This document shows positions 35,714 to 46,507 of a stretch of DNA of 64,000 nt, one piece after another; position 1 is the first letter of the stretch, and the number at the start of each line of letters is the position of its first letter. The stretch comes from a virus. The notes beneath the pieces are model-generated. The model was not told the origin of the DNA. It made no database searches and saw only the letters and a program-made list of their open reading frames with translations. The stretch is taken from the IMG/VR virus record IMGVR_UViG_3300045119_000205, positions 1 through 64,000 of that record. One strand, given 5' to 3'. Both the position numbers and the translations under genes were made by a program.

Positions 35714-38700
35714 GAACACCAGTTCCTCCTCGACTATTTCGATCCCACCGGAGGTAATGGCTCGTTACAACTCCGTTAATGCCACGGCAGAGAACGCGGC
35801 CAAGACGCCGTTCCAGGCCTATTCGCAAGATCCGAATGCATTCGTTGCCGGTCTGACCGGAACGCAGCAGGCGGGCATGAACAACACCAACGCCTATGCC
35901 GGGGCGGCGCAGCCCTATTTTGGCGCGGCGACGAATACGTTGAATCAGGCGCAGCAGAGCGCCACGCCCTGGATTGGCGCGTCAGGCAGCACCTTGGGCG
36001 GCGCTTACGGGCAGGCGCAGGGGCTGAACAGTCAGGCGGTGGGGCAATACTACAACGCCGCCAACAGCGCGCAGCCCTGGCTCTCGGCGGAAGGCGCCGG
36101 GTATCAGGGGGCGCAGCAGACCGGGTCAGCCTACAATCAAGCGGCCACCCAGGCCGTGCAGGGCGGGCTGGCGGCGGCCACGCCGTTCACCATGGCGGGC
36201 GCTCAGGCGGTCGATCCGGGGGCGCTGAACACCAACCAATACATGTCGCCCTACATGGGCAACGTGGTGAACTCGCTGCTGAACGCGCAGCAGATGCAGA
36301 ACGCGCAGCAGCAATCGGGGCTGAAGGGGGACGCCATCAAGGCGGGCGCCTTTGGCGGCGACCGATCCGGCATCGCGCAGGCCAATCTTGGCTATACGCA
36401 GAACATGGCGAACCAGCAGCAACTGTCCAATGTGTTGCAGTCTGGCTACACCCAGGCACAGAACACGGCAGCGCAGCAACAGGGGCAGCAGCTTGCCGCG
36501 TCGCAGGCCAACCGCGCCGCGATGGCGAACACCGGCCAGCAGCTTTATTCGCAGATGACCGGCACCGGGCAGCAACTCGCCAATATCGGCAATCAGGCAT
36601 ACACCCAAGGCGCCCAGACGGCGCAGGGCTACGGCAATGTCGGCACCCAGACGGCGGGGCTGTACAACCAGCTTGCGCAAGGCCTGGGCACCACGGCACA
36701 GCAGGGCTTCCAGCAGGGCGCCACCACGGCGCAGCAGCAGGCGGCGCTGGGCCAGCAGATCTATGGCATGGGCGCCAACACCTCGCAGCAACTGGCCGCG
36801 CTGGGCACGGGCGCGCAGACGGCGGGATTGCAGGGCGCCCAGGCGCAGATGGCGGCCGGGCAGGTGGAGCAGCAGACCAATCAGGCCGGGAAATCGGCGC
36901 TCTACAACCAATACCTGCAAGAGCAGGCCTACCCGTTCCAGACCGCGCAGTTCCTCGCCAACATCGCGGAGGGCACGGGCGCGCTGTCGGGTTCCACCAC
37001 GCAGGGATCGACCTCCGCGCCGTTCTTCTCCGATGAGCGGCTGAAGGAAGACATCGAGCCGATTGGCAAGATGTTCGACGGCACCAACGTCATCAAGTTC
37101 CGTTACAAGGGCGACCCCAACACGCATATCGGCCTGTCGGCGCAGGAGGTCGAGCATCGCCAGCCGCAGGCGGTCGGCCTGTCGGGCGGGTTCAAGACGG
37201 TCGATTACGACGAGGCAACCAAGCACGCGGCCGCACGCGGGCATTTTGCCGATGGCGGCATGCCGGGCTGGCCCGCCGATGCGGGGCTGTCCCCCGCGAA
37301 CTACACCAGTGGGGTAGACAAAGCCTTCGCCACCCTGCCCGCGTCGCCGGGGCCGGTCAGCGGCGGCATGACCCCCCTGACTACCAGCATGCCTTCCGTC
37401 CCCCAGCCTACCGTCTCCCAGCCCGCCGATTTCAGCAATCTGGTGACCTCCCGGCCGGTTAATGCGAGCCTGCCGAGCATCTCTACCCTGACGGCGTTGC
37501 CAGCAGGCATGCGCGCACCCAAGGCGGTGCGCCCCGAGGACCCGGCCCCGGCCGCGAAGGCGCCTGAAGCGGCACCTGCGCCGCCGCCAAATTTGGATGC
37601 GCACGACAACTGGACCGGTGGCGAGGGCGGTGGCGGCAATGGCGGCGGCCAGCGCTACATGGGCGGGCTGGTGCGCGCCAGTGGCGGCCAAGCGGAAGCC
37701 GCCGACCCCCACGACTACCCCATCATGAAGGGCTGGCAGACTGGCCTGTATACCGGCAAGCGTGGCTATGTACCGATTGACGGCGCGCCGCCAGCGCGCA
37801 AGCTGCTGACGGCGGATCTGCCCAAGGCGCAGGACCCCGGTAAGGACACGCGCGAGGGCGTGGGCACCGCCAACGACCTCACCAAGCTCTACAAGAGCGG
37901 CAAGGACATCTGGGACGAGAAGGGCAAGGACCGGGCGCCCAACATTATTGGCGCCACCACCACGCCGGGGGCATCCACCACGCCCGCGCCGGGCTTGGCG
38001 CCACCGCCGCCCGCCACGCCGTCCACGCCAGCGGTTGGAGGGGCGCCGACTGCGGACCCTAGCCTTTGGGACCAAGCGAGCGGTTGGGTCAGCGACAAGT
38101 ACCACGACATGTTTGGCTACGCGCGCGGCGGGCTGGCCGAGGGCGGATACATGGATCAGCCCGGCATTGACGATCTGACCGACGGCGAGCGGAAGGCCCT
38201 GCTGGGGGCGCCCCCTGCCCCCGCAGCAGATCCGGGGGTTTTCGGCACCATCATGGGCATGCTGCCCGCCACCGGCTCCAGCGCCCGCAAGGCTCATGGC
38301 GGCCGCACCGGGCTGGCGGGCGGTGGCATGCCTTACGGCATCGATGATGGCGGCTACATGGGGCAGTCGGGAGTAACCGACGACAAGCATAAGACGCCGC
38401 ACACCTTGCAGGTGGCGCCACTGCCCGCACAGCCATCTGGCGGGGGTGCCGGATCGACTCTCAGCACCGCCAACAGCGCGGTGAACCTGGGGAAGACCGG
38501 CAAGGACATCTACAATTCAGAATGGTTTGGCAAGAATATCCTGGGAAAGACGACACCCAGCACCCCGGCCGCAGACGCGCCGGTAGCACCCGGCAGTGCG
38601 GCGCCCACCACGCCGGTCACATCGGAGCCGCTGGCCGCGCCACAAGGCGGCCTGGGGGGCGCTTCACCCCCCATGAACGCCGCACCGCTGCCCACGCCGC

Positions 38701-41498
38701 CGGAATATGTCCCGCCCCCGGTCGCGGAGGCTGGCGAAGTGCCGGGCGGGCTGGCGGGTGGGGCGCCTGCTGCCGCAGCGCCCGCGAGCGGGGCGGCTGG
38801 CAGCGCTGCGGCGTCGGCGGCAGGTGATGCCGCTGCGGCGGGCGCCACCGAGGCGGCCACGGCGGCAGCCACGACGGCAGGCACCGAGGCTGCGGCTGCG
38901 GCGGCTGCGGAGGCTGCGGCGGCGGCTGCGGCGGGATCTGCCACGGCGGCGGAAGTGGCGCCATTGCTTATCGCGCTGGTGAAGAGCGGCGGCTTCATTA
39001 AGGCCCGCAGGCGGCGCGCGCGGCGCGAGGGTGGCGGACTTTATGATCCTGACGCGGCAGACCCAACTGATGAGTTTTCTCTGCCGCAGGGCGAAAATCG
39101 CCCGCCGCTTCCAGAGGCAGTGCCCCCGACCGATGAGTTTTCCTTGCCGCAGCGGGTAAGAGCGGCCGCCAGCAAGCCCGATTACGATATCAACCCGTGG
39201 GAACCCACGACGGATTTGAGCCACGCCACGCTGATGGAGGGCGCTACCACCCCGCTGCCCAAGTCTGAAGCGCAGATGAAGGGCCTGGGGGAAGCCCGTT
39301 TCCCGAGGCCGCGTGACGCCGCGCCGCTGAACCAAGACGAGCTTGAATACCAGTCCCGGTATCGCGAATTGCCGCCCGCGATTCAATCGGCATCGGAGCC
39401 ATACCCCGACAAGGGCAGCCCGAAAGGCGTGCCGCCGACAACGCTGCAAATGTGGCGGTCGGAGATCCCCCGCGATACGGACCCGTTGTGGAAAGCATGG
39501 CTGCAAAGAGTGCGCAACGAGCTTAACCCCCCGGAAAAGGGCGAGATACCCCCGCCGACGAACACGGGGTCGCCGGGGCGCCCGACAGTCACGACCCCGC
39601 CGCCCGTGGCTACTACGGAGCGCCCGGCGTCTAGCAGAACCGACATTACGGTCAAGCCGCAGACGCATCCCGCCGAAACCACAGGCGCTACCACGCCAGC
39701 GTCCCGTGGCGCGCCTGCCGCGCCCAAGCCGGGGCTGGCGGGCAATGACAACGTGGCGGACCTCTTGAACGAGCGCAGCCTGCAAGCGGAGCGTGCCGGG
39801 CTGGGCTACACGCCGGTTGGTGCCGGGTTCGACTACGCCAAGGGTGCGCCCTCCATCACCACGCCCGGCCTGGGCGGCGGTACGGCGGTCGCGTCGAATA
39901 CCTGGGGGCATCCCACGACACCGGGCGCCACGGTCGATGGGCAGCCCGCCTTCGCCATGGGCAGCAACACTTCCCAGAGCGCCCCGGTGCCTCCCGTGGA
40001 TCAGCGCGTGGGGCGTATCACCACGGCGGACGGGTTCTCGCCGCAGGCACCCGCCCCTGCCCCACAGGCGCCTCCTGCGGCGCCCGCATCACCGCCTGGG
40101 GGACTGGCGCCGCCTCCCGCGTCACAGGCACCTGCTGCGGCACCTGCTGCGGCTCCCGCGCGGGGGTTGGCACCGCCTGCTCAGGCACCCGCACAGGCGC
40201 CGCAGGAGCAGGGCGGGGGCAACGAACGGCCGGGCTGGATCAGCCGCAATCAGGATTGGCTGATGCCGCTGCTCACCGGGCTTGGCACCATGGCGTCCTC
40301 GCCCAGCAGGTATCTGGGCAGCGCCGTCCTGCAAGGCATCGGCGGGGCCGCTGGCGCCTATGAGAACGTGCAGGGACAGATGCAGGAGCGCGCCGCGCAG
40401 GCGGCCAAGACGCAGGCGCAGGAACAACAGACGCTCCAGAAATCGGTCTTCCAACTGCCTAATGGCGAGTATGGGGTGTCAGTCATCGACCCCACCAACA
40501 ACCGGCAGAGGCTTATCTCGCTGCGCGATTGGAAGGCCAACACCAGCGGCTTCATTCTGACGGGGGAAAGGCCACCTCCCGGCAGCGACCTGACCATCAC
40601 GCCGGTTGCGGCCCCTGGCGTGCCGCCCGTGGGCACTCCTGGCGCGGCGGCGGCGATCCCCAACAGCTTCAAGCCGCCGCAAGGCATGCCGCTATCCACT
40701 GGCGTGAACTACAGTTCGCGAGCGGATGGATATGCCGATCTGGATCGGGGCGCATGGGAAGACTCCCCAAACAAAGAGGGGATGGTCAGGGCATCCAGCG
40801 CGAAATATGGCTCACTGATGGCTGACGCCGACGTGGCGCGTGGAACGCGGGCGACGATCATGCCGCTTATCAGCACCATCGCGGCAGCCCCGCATGATGA
40901 AAATTTGTTTGTAAGAGCATTGAATGCGCCCGGCGCGTTAAAATCGCTCCGCACTGGTGTTTTGGAAAAACTGAACACCGGAGCCAGGATAATCGACCCC
41001 AGCACCAACGTGTATTTCGGGGAAGGTGACAGTCAGGCGCAGATAAGCGAAAAGCTGGCGACATTGCGCGCCGCTGCGGGTGCGACCGATGCCGGGCAGC
41101 GCAGCTTTGCCAGCATGAACGCGCTCGCTCACGCATTTCCCACCCCCGGCATGAATCCCAAGGCGGCAACTGAACTCGCAGCCCAGGCTATTGTTTACAA
41201 TCAGCGAGCGCTCGACTTGCAGGAATTTGCATCAAAGTACGGGCAGAGAAGCCAGCAGCAATTCGGGCAGCATTTCGACCGGGCCTTTGACGAAGAAAAC
41301 TCGCCGCAACGCTATATGCGCGATGTCGAGATTCTCAGGAACGCCATGCTCGATCCCGATTTCGCCAAGGGGTGGCAAAAGATTCAGGCGGGACACGCCA
41401 ACGCCGCGCAGATCACCCGATATTTCGACAACATGCTTGGAGTGAAAGAGGGGCAGCCTTCCTACAACATGGGCCGGTATTTCGTGGGGGGACGGTGA
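35703..41498 (+). CDS. Giant internal virion protein with S74-like chaperone domain in the middle
   Basis: A 1931-aa protein. Residues 1-430 are Gln/Ala/Gly-rich and helical (NTLNQAQQSATPWIGASG-like). Residues ~443-505, SDERLKEDIEPIGKMFDG, then THIGLSAQEVEHRQPQAVGL, form an S74/endosialidase-type intramolecular chaperone domain. Residues ~510-1180 are Pro/Gly/Ala-rich with a long poly-Ala stretch (38760-38960). The C-terminal ~520 residues are helical (WISRNQDWLMPLLTGLGTMA). Such giants are stored in the head and ejected to form a DNA channel, as with T7 gp15/gp16 by analogy. Confidence 0.62.
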   Translation: MGGKNTSSSSTISIPPEVMARYNSVNATAENAAKTPFQAYSQDPNAFVAGLTGTQQAGMNNTNAYAGAAQPYFGAATNTLNQAQQSATPWIGASGSTLGGAYGQAQGLNSQAVGQYYNAANSAQPWLSAEGAGYQGAQQTGSAYNQAATQAVQGGLAAATPFTMAGAQAVDPGALNTNQYMSPYMGNVVNSLLNAQQMQNAQQQSGLKGDAIKAGAFGGDRSGIAQANLGYTQNMANQQQLSNVLQSGYTQAQNTAAQQQGQQLAASQANRAAMANTGQQLYSQMTGTGQQLANIGNQAYTQGAQTAQGYGNVGTQTAGLYNQLAQGLGTTAQQGFQQGATTAQQQAALGQQIYGMGANTSQQLAALGTGAQTAGLQGAQAQMAAGQVEQQTNQAGKSALYNQYLQEQAYPFQTAQFLANIAEGTGALSGSTTQGSTSAPFFSDERLKEDIEPIGKMFDGTNVIKFRYKGDPNTHIGLSAQEVEHRQPQAVGLSGGFKTVDYDEATKHAAARGHFADGGMPGWPADAGLSPANYTSGVDKAFATLPASPGPVSGGMTPLTTSMPSVPQPTVSQPADFSNLVTSRPVNASLPSISTLTALPAGMRAPKAVRPEDPAPAAKAPEAAPAPPPNLDAHDNWTGGEGGGGNGGGQRYMGGLVRASGGQAEAADPHDYPIMKGWQTGLYTGKRGYVPIDGAPPARKLLTADLPKAQDPGKDTREGVGTANDLTKLYKSGKDIWDEKGKDRAPNIIGATTTPGASTTPAPGLAPPPPATPSTPAVGGAPTADPSLWDQASGWVSDKYHDMFGYARGGLAEGGYMDQPGIDDLTDGERKALLGAPPAPAADPGVFGTIMGMLPATGSSARKAHGGRTGLAGGGMPYGIDDGGYMGQSGVTDDKHKTPHTLQVAPLPAQPSGGGAGSTLSTANSAVNLGKTGKDIYNSEWFGKNILGKTTPSTPAADAPVAPGSAAPTTPVTSEPLAAPQGGLGGASPPMNAAPLPTPPEYVPPPVAEAGEVPGGLAGGAPAAAAPASGAAGSAAASAAGDAAAAGATEAATAAATTAGTEAAAAAAAEAAAAAAAGSATAAEVAPLLIALVKSGGFIKARRRRARREGGGLYDPDAADPTDEFSLPQGENRPPLPEAVPPTDEFSLPQRVRAAASKPDYDINPWEPTTDLSHATLMEGATTPLPKSEAQMKGLGEARFPRPRDAAPLNQDELEYQSRYRELPPAIQSASEPYPDKGSPKGVPPTTLQMWRSEIPRDTDPLWKAWLQRVRNELNPPEKGEIPPPTNTGSPGRPTVTTPPPVATTERPASSRTDITVKPQTHPAETTGATTPASRGAPAAPKPGLAGNDNVADLLNERSLQAERAGLGYTPVGAGFDYAKGAPSITTPGLGGGTAVASNTWGHPTTPGATVDGQPAFAMGSNTSQSAPVPPVDQRVGRITTADGFSPQAPAPAPQAPPAAPASPPGGLAPPPASQAPAAAPAAAPARGLAPPAQAPAQAPQEQGGGNERPGWISRNQDWLMPLLTGLGTMASSPSRYLGSAVLQGIGGAAGAYENVQGQMQERAAQAAKTQAQEQQTLQKSVFQLPNGEYGVSVIDPTNNRQRLISLRDWKANTSGFILTGERPPPGSDLTITPVAAPGVPPVGTPGAAAAIPNSFKPPQGMPLSTGVNYSSRADGYADLDRGAWEDSPNKEGMVRASSAKYGSLMADADVARGTRATIMPLISTIAAAPHDENLFVRALNAPGALKSLRTGVLEKLNTGARIIDPSTNVYFGEGDSQAQISEKLATLRAAAGATDAGQRSFASMNALAHAFPTPGMNPKAATELAAQAIVYNQRALDLQEFASKYGQRSQQQFGQHFDRAFDEENSPQRYMRDVEILRNAMLDPDFAKGWQKIQAGHANAAQITRYFDNMLGVKEGQPSYNMGRYFVGGR

Positions 41499-41501
41499 CC
41501 C

Positions 41502-44500
41502 ATGGCAGACGATGATCCTTTTGCTGACGCCTATCCCCCCGACCGGCAACCGCCACCTGCTGCGGCGCCTGCCGCCGCGCCTGCGGTAGCGGAACAACCC
41601 GCGCGGCAGGGCGCTGCCGCCATTCCATCCACGTGGGGTGGGCCGACGACGGACACCCCGCCGCCTGTGGCGACCGAGGCCCCGGACCCTTTCGCTGACG
41701 CATATCCGCCAGGGCGCGGCCCCCCTGGCGCGGAGCGGCCACCAGCAGAGCCGCCGAAATCCAACGTGCCGCCCGCGCAGAAGCCCACCGCCGAGAAACC
41801 GGCGCCGCAGACGCAGCCGGGCTACAAGCCAACGGTGCCGGTGACCGATGACATGTCAACCGGCGACAAACTGTGGGCGGCGGTACATAACGCGCCCCAC
41901 AGCCTGATGGACGCAGGCATGGGCGTGGCCGGGGCGGTGCTGCATCCCATCGATACCGCGAAGGGCATCTGGTCCTTTGGCCAGGGGCTGGTCGCCCTGG
42001 TGGATCAATACAACGGCAATAAGCTCACCCCCGAGCAGGAGAAAGCGCTAGAGCCAGTCAAGGCTTTCGGGAACGAGCTACTGGATAAATACAACGGCGA
42101 CCCCAACCACATGCTGTCGGCTTTCGCCAACAACCCGGCATCGGTCCTGATGGACGTGGCATCCGTCGCCAGCGCTGGCGAGTTAGGGCTGCTCAAGATC
42201 CCCGGCCTCGCCAGGATACCCGGCGCGGTCACGGCAGGGCGGACGCTGGGCGCCGTGGCGCGCGTGACCGACCCGTTCACCGCGCCCGTGGCGGCAGCCA
42301 AGGGGGTGCTGGGCGCCGTCGGCGTGGTCAATCGGGAAGCCGTCCCGGCAAGCCAGTTCCTGGGCCGCAACGGCAGGCTGACACAGGAAGCGGATACCGC
42401 CATCCGCAACGCGTCTAACGGGGCGGTGACGGCTGCCGACATTTCGGACCCCGCCGCCGCTGCGGCGATATTCGCGCGCGAGGGCAAGATATCTCCGGAG
42501 AGCGCGCGCACCGTCATCATGCAGTCCGCGCACCCCGACGTGGCGCCTTCGTTGCCCATCGTGGAGGGCAAGCTAAAAGACCCCACCATGTACAATCAGC
42601 TTCAGCGGGTCATGGAGAACAACGAGAAGCTGTTCAGCAGGGGGGTGGAAGACGTTGCGGGCGGATCGGCCCCCGAGCATGCCATGCTTGGCCGGGCCTT
42701 GGACGACGCGGCGACGCAAAGCCACAACGCGGTGCAGGCCAGATACGATCAGGTAGCGGCCATGGGGCACAGCTTGGCCCCCGGCGCGCTGTCCATACAT
42801 TTCCCCTCCAACACGGTACTGCCCGCCATCAGGACGAAGCTGGAGCAGGGCAATTTCCTGACCGCAGGCGCCAGGGACCCATATATGGCGATGCGAACCG
42901 GCGCCTACCCGAGGACGGCTGAAGCCATCGACATCATCTCTAGGGGAATGCGAACCGGCGCCACGGCCGCCGGTAACGTGCCGCTGCGGGTGACCGAGCG
43001 CGTGCGCGGGCAACTGAACGATCTGTTCCACACCGCTACTGGCTCCGACCGGGCCGGGCTGCGGGCGGTGATCGACGGTTTTGACGAGACGGTAACGAAC
43101 GCCGTTCGTGATCCCAATATGCTGCTGAACCGTACTGGCGCGAGAGCGAACCCCGCCGATGGCCCTGGTCTGGTGCAGATAATGACGGACGCCCGCGCCG
43201 CGAACAAGGCGCACATGGACACCTTTGCGCCCACCAGCAGGACCACCACCCAGCAGGGCGTACAGATCGGCAACCACACCGGCCAGCTATTCAAGGCGCA
43301 GACGCCCACCGGCTCCAGGCTGCGCACGCCGTCAGCCGACGACACGATCTATGCGGCGACCGGCGCGGGAATGAATAAGAATTTGCTGGACACCAATAAG
43401 GGCGCGGCACTTTACGACAAGCTGAAAACAGCCTTGCAAGCGGGTGATCCGGCGGGCGCTGCGGCGCGCGTGCGGGATCTGAATACCAATATCAGGCAGA
43501 GCCTCGCGAAGCTGTCGCCCCAGGATTTTGCCGAGCATATGAAGCCCAACAAGCTGGCGTCCAAGGTATTCACGAACGAGGAGTTGTCGAAGCTTCGCCT
43601 GATCAATACGAGCCGTGGGTACCAGACCGCATTTACCAAGAAGCCAATCCCGCCCGTTAAGAAGCCTTCGCTATTCAACGCTCTGAACGAGCCGCTACAG
43701 CGCCGGATCATAGGAGGCCTGATAGGCCATGCCATGGCGCCTGGGGTGGGCGGACTGATTACAGGCGCTGCCGCCGAGGGTCTAGCGGAGCATGCGCTTG
43801 TAAAAAGGCATGACTACAACAAGCTGTCTCGCATCCTGCGTGAGAAGGGCGCGACCCCGCCACTGGGTCAAGGATGGTTGGCGCGCGGTTTAAAAGGGGC
43901 GGTCGGAGCGCCGCTCAACTATCGCCGCCCTCTGTTGCAGGCGAACAAGGTCGGCAACGCGATGGGCGCCTATGGGGCGCCAGCCCAGGCGGCAGGCACG
44001 CAGGCGGGCGGCGATGTCGCGCCGATCCTGGCGACAATCAAAGCGCGTGAGAGTGCCGGGGAGAAAAACCCCTACACGGCGGTGAACCGGAGCGGCAAAA
44101 GCAGCGCGTCGGGTGCGTATCAATTCACCGACCGCACGTGGTACGACAAGACCCATCAATACGGTATCGGCACGCAGTACGCGCGCGCCGCGCATGCGCC
44201 GCCTGCGGTGCAGGACAAGGTGGCCGAGCTATACACCAGGGAGTTGCTGCAACAGGCGCATGGTGATGTCTCCAAGATCCCGCTGGCGTGGTTCACCGGC
44301 AACATGGCGGGCCAGTTCGGCCCTGGCGGGGCCGAGGCCAATCCCGGCATGTCGCCCTCGCGCTACCAGCAGCTTTGGCTAGCGGAATACGCCAAGCACG
44401 CCAAAGGCACCCGCACGGCCGCGACGGGCGGGCGGATCGAGCGCGCGGCCGGTGGTGGCGTCAAAGGCAAGACGCACGAGCAGCTTGTGCGACGCCTGAT

Positions 44501-44612
44501 GGGGATGGCGGACACGGCGCGGCGCGAGGTCAACAAGAGCACCAAGCCCCTGCTGGACATGCATGACAACGCGGTGGCGCATGCGTTAGCTGTGGCCAAC
44601 CGAGCGATTTAG
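41502..44612 (+). CDS. Internal virion protein with SLT lytic transglycosylase domain
   Basis: A 1036-aa protein 3 bp after the previous giant. Residues 1-110 are Pro/Ala-rich with a repeated DPFADAYPP motif. A long helical body follows. Residues ~840-945 hold a lysozyme-like domain: TIKARESAGEKNPYTAVNRS, then GASGAYQFTDRTWYD-type sequence, with the Glu of ARES as likely catalytic acid. It would locally open peptidoglycan during DNA entry. The basic C-terminus (RRLMGMADTARREVNKSTK) may bind DNA. Confidence 0.72.
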   Translation: MADDDPFADAYPPDRQPPPAAAPAAAPAVAEQPARQGAAAIPSTWGGPTTDTPPPVATEAPDPFADAYPPGRGPPGAERPPAEPPKSNVPPAQKPTAEKPAPQTQPGYKPTVPVTDDMSTGDKLWAAVHNAPHSLMDAGMGVAGAVLHPIDTAKGIWSFGQGLVALVDQYNGNKLTPEQEKALEPVKAFGNELLDKYNGDPNHMLSAFANNPASVLMDVASVASAGELGLLKIPGLARIPGAVTAGRTLGAVARVTDPFTAPVAAAKGVLGAVGVVNREAVPASQFLGRNGRLTQEADTAIRNASNGAVTAADISDPAAAAAIFAREGKISPESARTVIMQSAHPDVAPSLPIVEGKLKDPTMYNQLQRVMENNEKLFSRGVEDVAGGSAPEHAMLGRALDDAATQSHNAVQARYDQVAAMGHSLAPGALSIHFPSNTVLPAIRTKLEQGNFLTAGARDPYMAMRTGAYPRTAEAIDIISRGMRTGATAAGNVPLRVTERVRGQLNDLFHTATGSDRAGLRAVIDGFDETVTNAVRDPNMLLNRTGARANPADGPGLVQIMTDARAANKAHMDTFAPTSRTTTQQGVQIGNHTGQLFKAQTPTGSRLRTPSADDTIYAATGAGMNKNLLDTNKGAALYDKLKTALQAGDPAGAAARVRDLNTNIRQSLAKLSPQDFAEHMKPNKLASKVFTNEELSKLRLINTSRGYQTAFTKKPIPPVKKPSLFNALNEPLQRRIIGGLIGHAMAPGVGGLITGAAAEGLAEHALVKRHDYNKLSRILREKGATPPLGQGWLARGLKGAVGAPLNYRRPLLQANKVGNAMGAYGAPAQAAGTQAGGDVAPILATIKARESAGEKNPYTAVNRSGKSSASGAYQFTDRTWYDKTHQYGIGTQYARAAHAPPAVQDKVAELYTRELLQQAHGDVSKIPLAWFTGNMAGQFGPGGAEANPGMSPSRYQQLWLAEYAKHAKGTRTAATGGRIERAAGGGVKGKTHEQLVRRLMGMADTARREVNKSTKPLLDMHDNAVAHALAVANRAI

Positions 44613-44620
44613 GAGCGGCC

Positions 44621-46441
44621 ATGGTCAGCACATTCAGCACCAACAAGGGTATCGAATCTCCCGGCCATGGTGATCAGGTCGATAGCTGGGATTCACCGGT
44701 CAACAAGAACTGGGCGATCCTCGACAAGGCGCTGGGCGGCCAGACAACGCTGAACGTCACCGGCCTGTCGGGCAACATCACGCTCACCCTGGCGCAATAC
44801 CAGTCGCCCTATATCGCCATCATCGGCACGCTGTCGGCCGACGTGACCTATGTCCTCCCGGCGGGCGTGGGCGGGCTGTGGGTGATCGCCAACACCAGCA
44901 CCGGCACCTTCGTGCTGACCATCGCCAGCGGCGGCGGCGGCGCCAGCACAATCCTGCGCGCCAACGTGCGCACCCAGATCCTGTCGGACGGCGTCAGCGC
45001 GGTGACCTCCACCAACACGGGCGTTCCCTCCGGACCCAACGGATCGGTGCAATACAGCGTCAACGGGTTCTTCACCGGCAGTTCGGCCCTGACCACCAAC
45101 GGCGCCGGGCTGACGGCCACCGGTCCCATCACCACCACAAGCTCGATCACGGCGGCAAGCATCTCCACCACGGGCGCGGTATCGACCGGCGCACTGACGG
45201 CCAGCAGCCTGCATGTGACCGGCGGGTCGCAACTTGATAGCGGTGCTACCGTTGGCAACACCGCAACAGGCGAAGTCGATCTGCTGTTCCGCACCAGCTA
45301 TGGGATCGTTTACCCTTACGCGACATCGGGGGGCGTCTGGGGCGTTTACGATCCCCAGGTTCCGCGCTCGCGGTTCACCACCGATACAGCCGGGAACATG
45401 AGCGTTTCCGGAAATGTCAGTGCTGCCAATGTTTATGGCTCCACGACCACGCAGGGCGTGAATATCATCGGGCTGACCAACTCGTTCTTCTCTTACAACA
45501 GCAATTCTTCGTATTACGCAACGTCATCGGGCGACTGGGACTATGTGTTCCATAGCTCCGATGGCTGGCGCAGCCAGTACCAGAAATCGACCGGCTCGTT
45601 CCTGTGGGTGAACTACGCTGGCACCACCAACTTTTCCATCGATGGGGGCGGCAACACCAACACGCGCGGCGGCGCCAACATCACCGGCAACATCTACACG
45701 CCCAACACCCTGACGGCAGGCTATGTGCATAGCACCGGGAATATCGGTGTAGACGGTCAGATGACTTCCAACACCGTATATACCAACTACATCCAAAGCT
45801 GGGGCGCCATTCATGCCAGCGGCGACATGCTGTGCAACTACTTCCATTGCACCGGCACCTCGCAGACTGACGGCGATCTCAACACCAGCGGCAGTGTCAA
45901 CGTCAACGGCAACATCAATCTGAATGGCTCCATCGGTGTGAATGGCAACATGAGCACCAATAACAGCCTGTGGGTCTACGGCACGCTTTTCCTGCCCAAC
46001 GCGCAGGACGGCAAGCTGTATGGCGGTGGCGGCGGTCTGGTGATTGGCTGCGCGGGCTGGCCGTATGTCGTCACCAACGCGGGCTGGGCCTGGGATTACG
46101 GCGGGTGGCTGGTGAACTCGTCCAGGGAGAGCAAGCGGGATCTGGTGCCGATCTCGGGCGCGCTGGCGCTGACGCTGGCGATCACCGGCTACAGTTTCAC
46201 CGACGTTATAAACCAAGATCGCCGGATGGGGGTGGTGGCCGAGGAGGTCGAGGCCGTGATGCCGCAGGTGGTGCGCCGGATCGACCTTGAAGACGGGCAT
46301 GGCCCGCGCGTCGGCGTGGACTACGGGTCCATGGTTGGCGCGCTGTTCCCCCAGGTGACCAAGGAGTTGGTGGCGCTGATCACCGAGCAATCGAACCGGA
46401 TCGCGGCGCTGGAAGCGCGGCTGCACGAGAAGGGGCTGTAA
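44621..46441 (+). CDS. Tail fibre with C-terminal S74 self-cleaving chaperone
   Basis: A 606-aa protein after GGAGCGGCC. The N-terminal part (GIESPGHGDQVDSWDSPVNK) is a fibre attachment motif. The shaft is Asn/Gly/Ser-rich (NTSGSVNVNGNINLNGSIGV). The last ~110 residues, NSSRESKRDLVPISGAL, then RRMGVVAEEVEAVMPQ and a final coiled coil, match the S74 intramolecular chaperone, which trimerises the fibre and then cuts itself off at the Ser. It is the last gene of the structural block. Confidence 0.78.
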   Translation: MVSTFSTNKGIESPGHGDQVDSWDSPVNKNWAILDKALGGQTTLNVTGLSGNITLTLAQYQSPYIAIIGTLSADVTYVLPAGVGGLWVIANTSTGTFVLTIASGGGGASTILRANVRTQILSDGVSAVTSTNTGVPSGPNGSVQYSVNGFFTGSSALTTNGAGLTATGPITTTSSITAASISTTGAVSTGALTASSLHVTGGSQLDSGATVGNTATGEVDLLFRTSYGIVYPYATSGGVWGVYDPQVPRSRFTTDTAGNMSVSGNVSAANVYGSTTTQGVNIIGLTNSFFSYNSNSSYYATSSGDWDYVFHSSDGWRSQYQKSTGSFLWVNYAGTTNFSIDGGGNTNTRGGANITGNIYTPNTLTAGYVHSTGNIGVDGQMTSNTVYTNYIQSWGAIHASGDMLCNYFHCTGTSQTDGDLNTSGSVNVNGNINLNGSIGVNGNMSTNNSLWVYGTLFLPNAQDGKLYGGGGGLVIGCAGWPYVVTNAGWAWDYGGWLVNSSRESKRDLVPISGALALTLAITGYSFTDVINQDRRMGVVAEEVEAVMPQVVRRIDLEDGHGPRVGVDYGSMVGALFPQVTKELVALITEQSNRIAALEARLHEKGL

Positions 46442-46447
46442 AGAAAA

Positions 46448-46470
46448 TGGCGGGGGATGGTCCCCCGCCA
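46448..46470 (-). terminator. Convergent terminator between structural and early blocks
   Basis: TGGCGGGGGA and TCCCCCGCCA form a 10-bp stem with a 3-nt loop. Read on the minus strand it is followed by TTTTCTTT, a proper T-tract, so it ends the minus-strand operon. Read on the plus strand the stem lacks a T-run but may still slow transcription from the fibre gene. Confidence 0.82.
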
Positions 46471-46507
46471 AGTTGAGCATCATGGTGTCAAGCGAGCGCC
46501 ACCCTAA

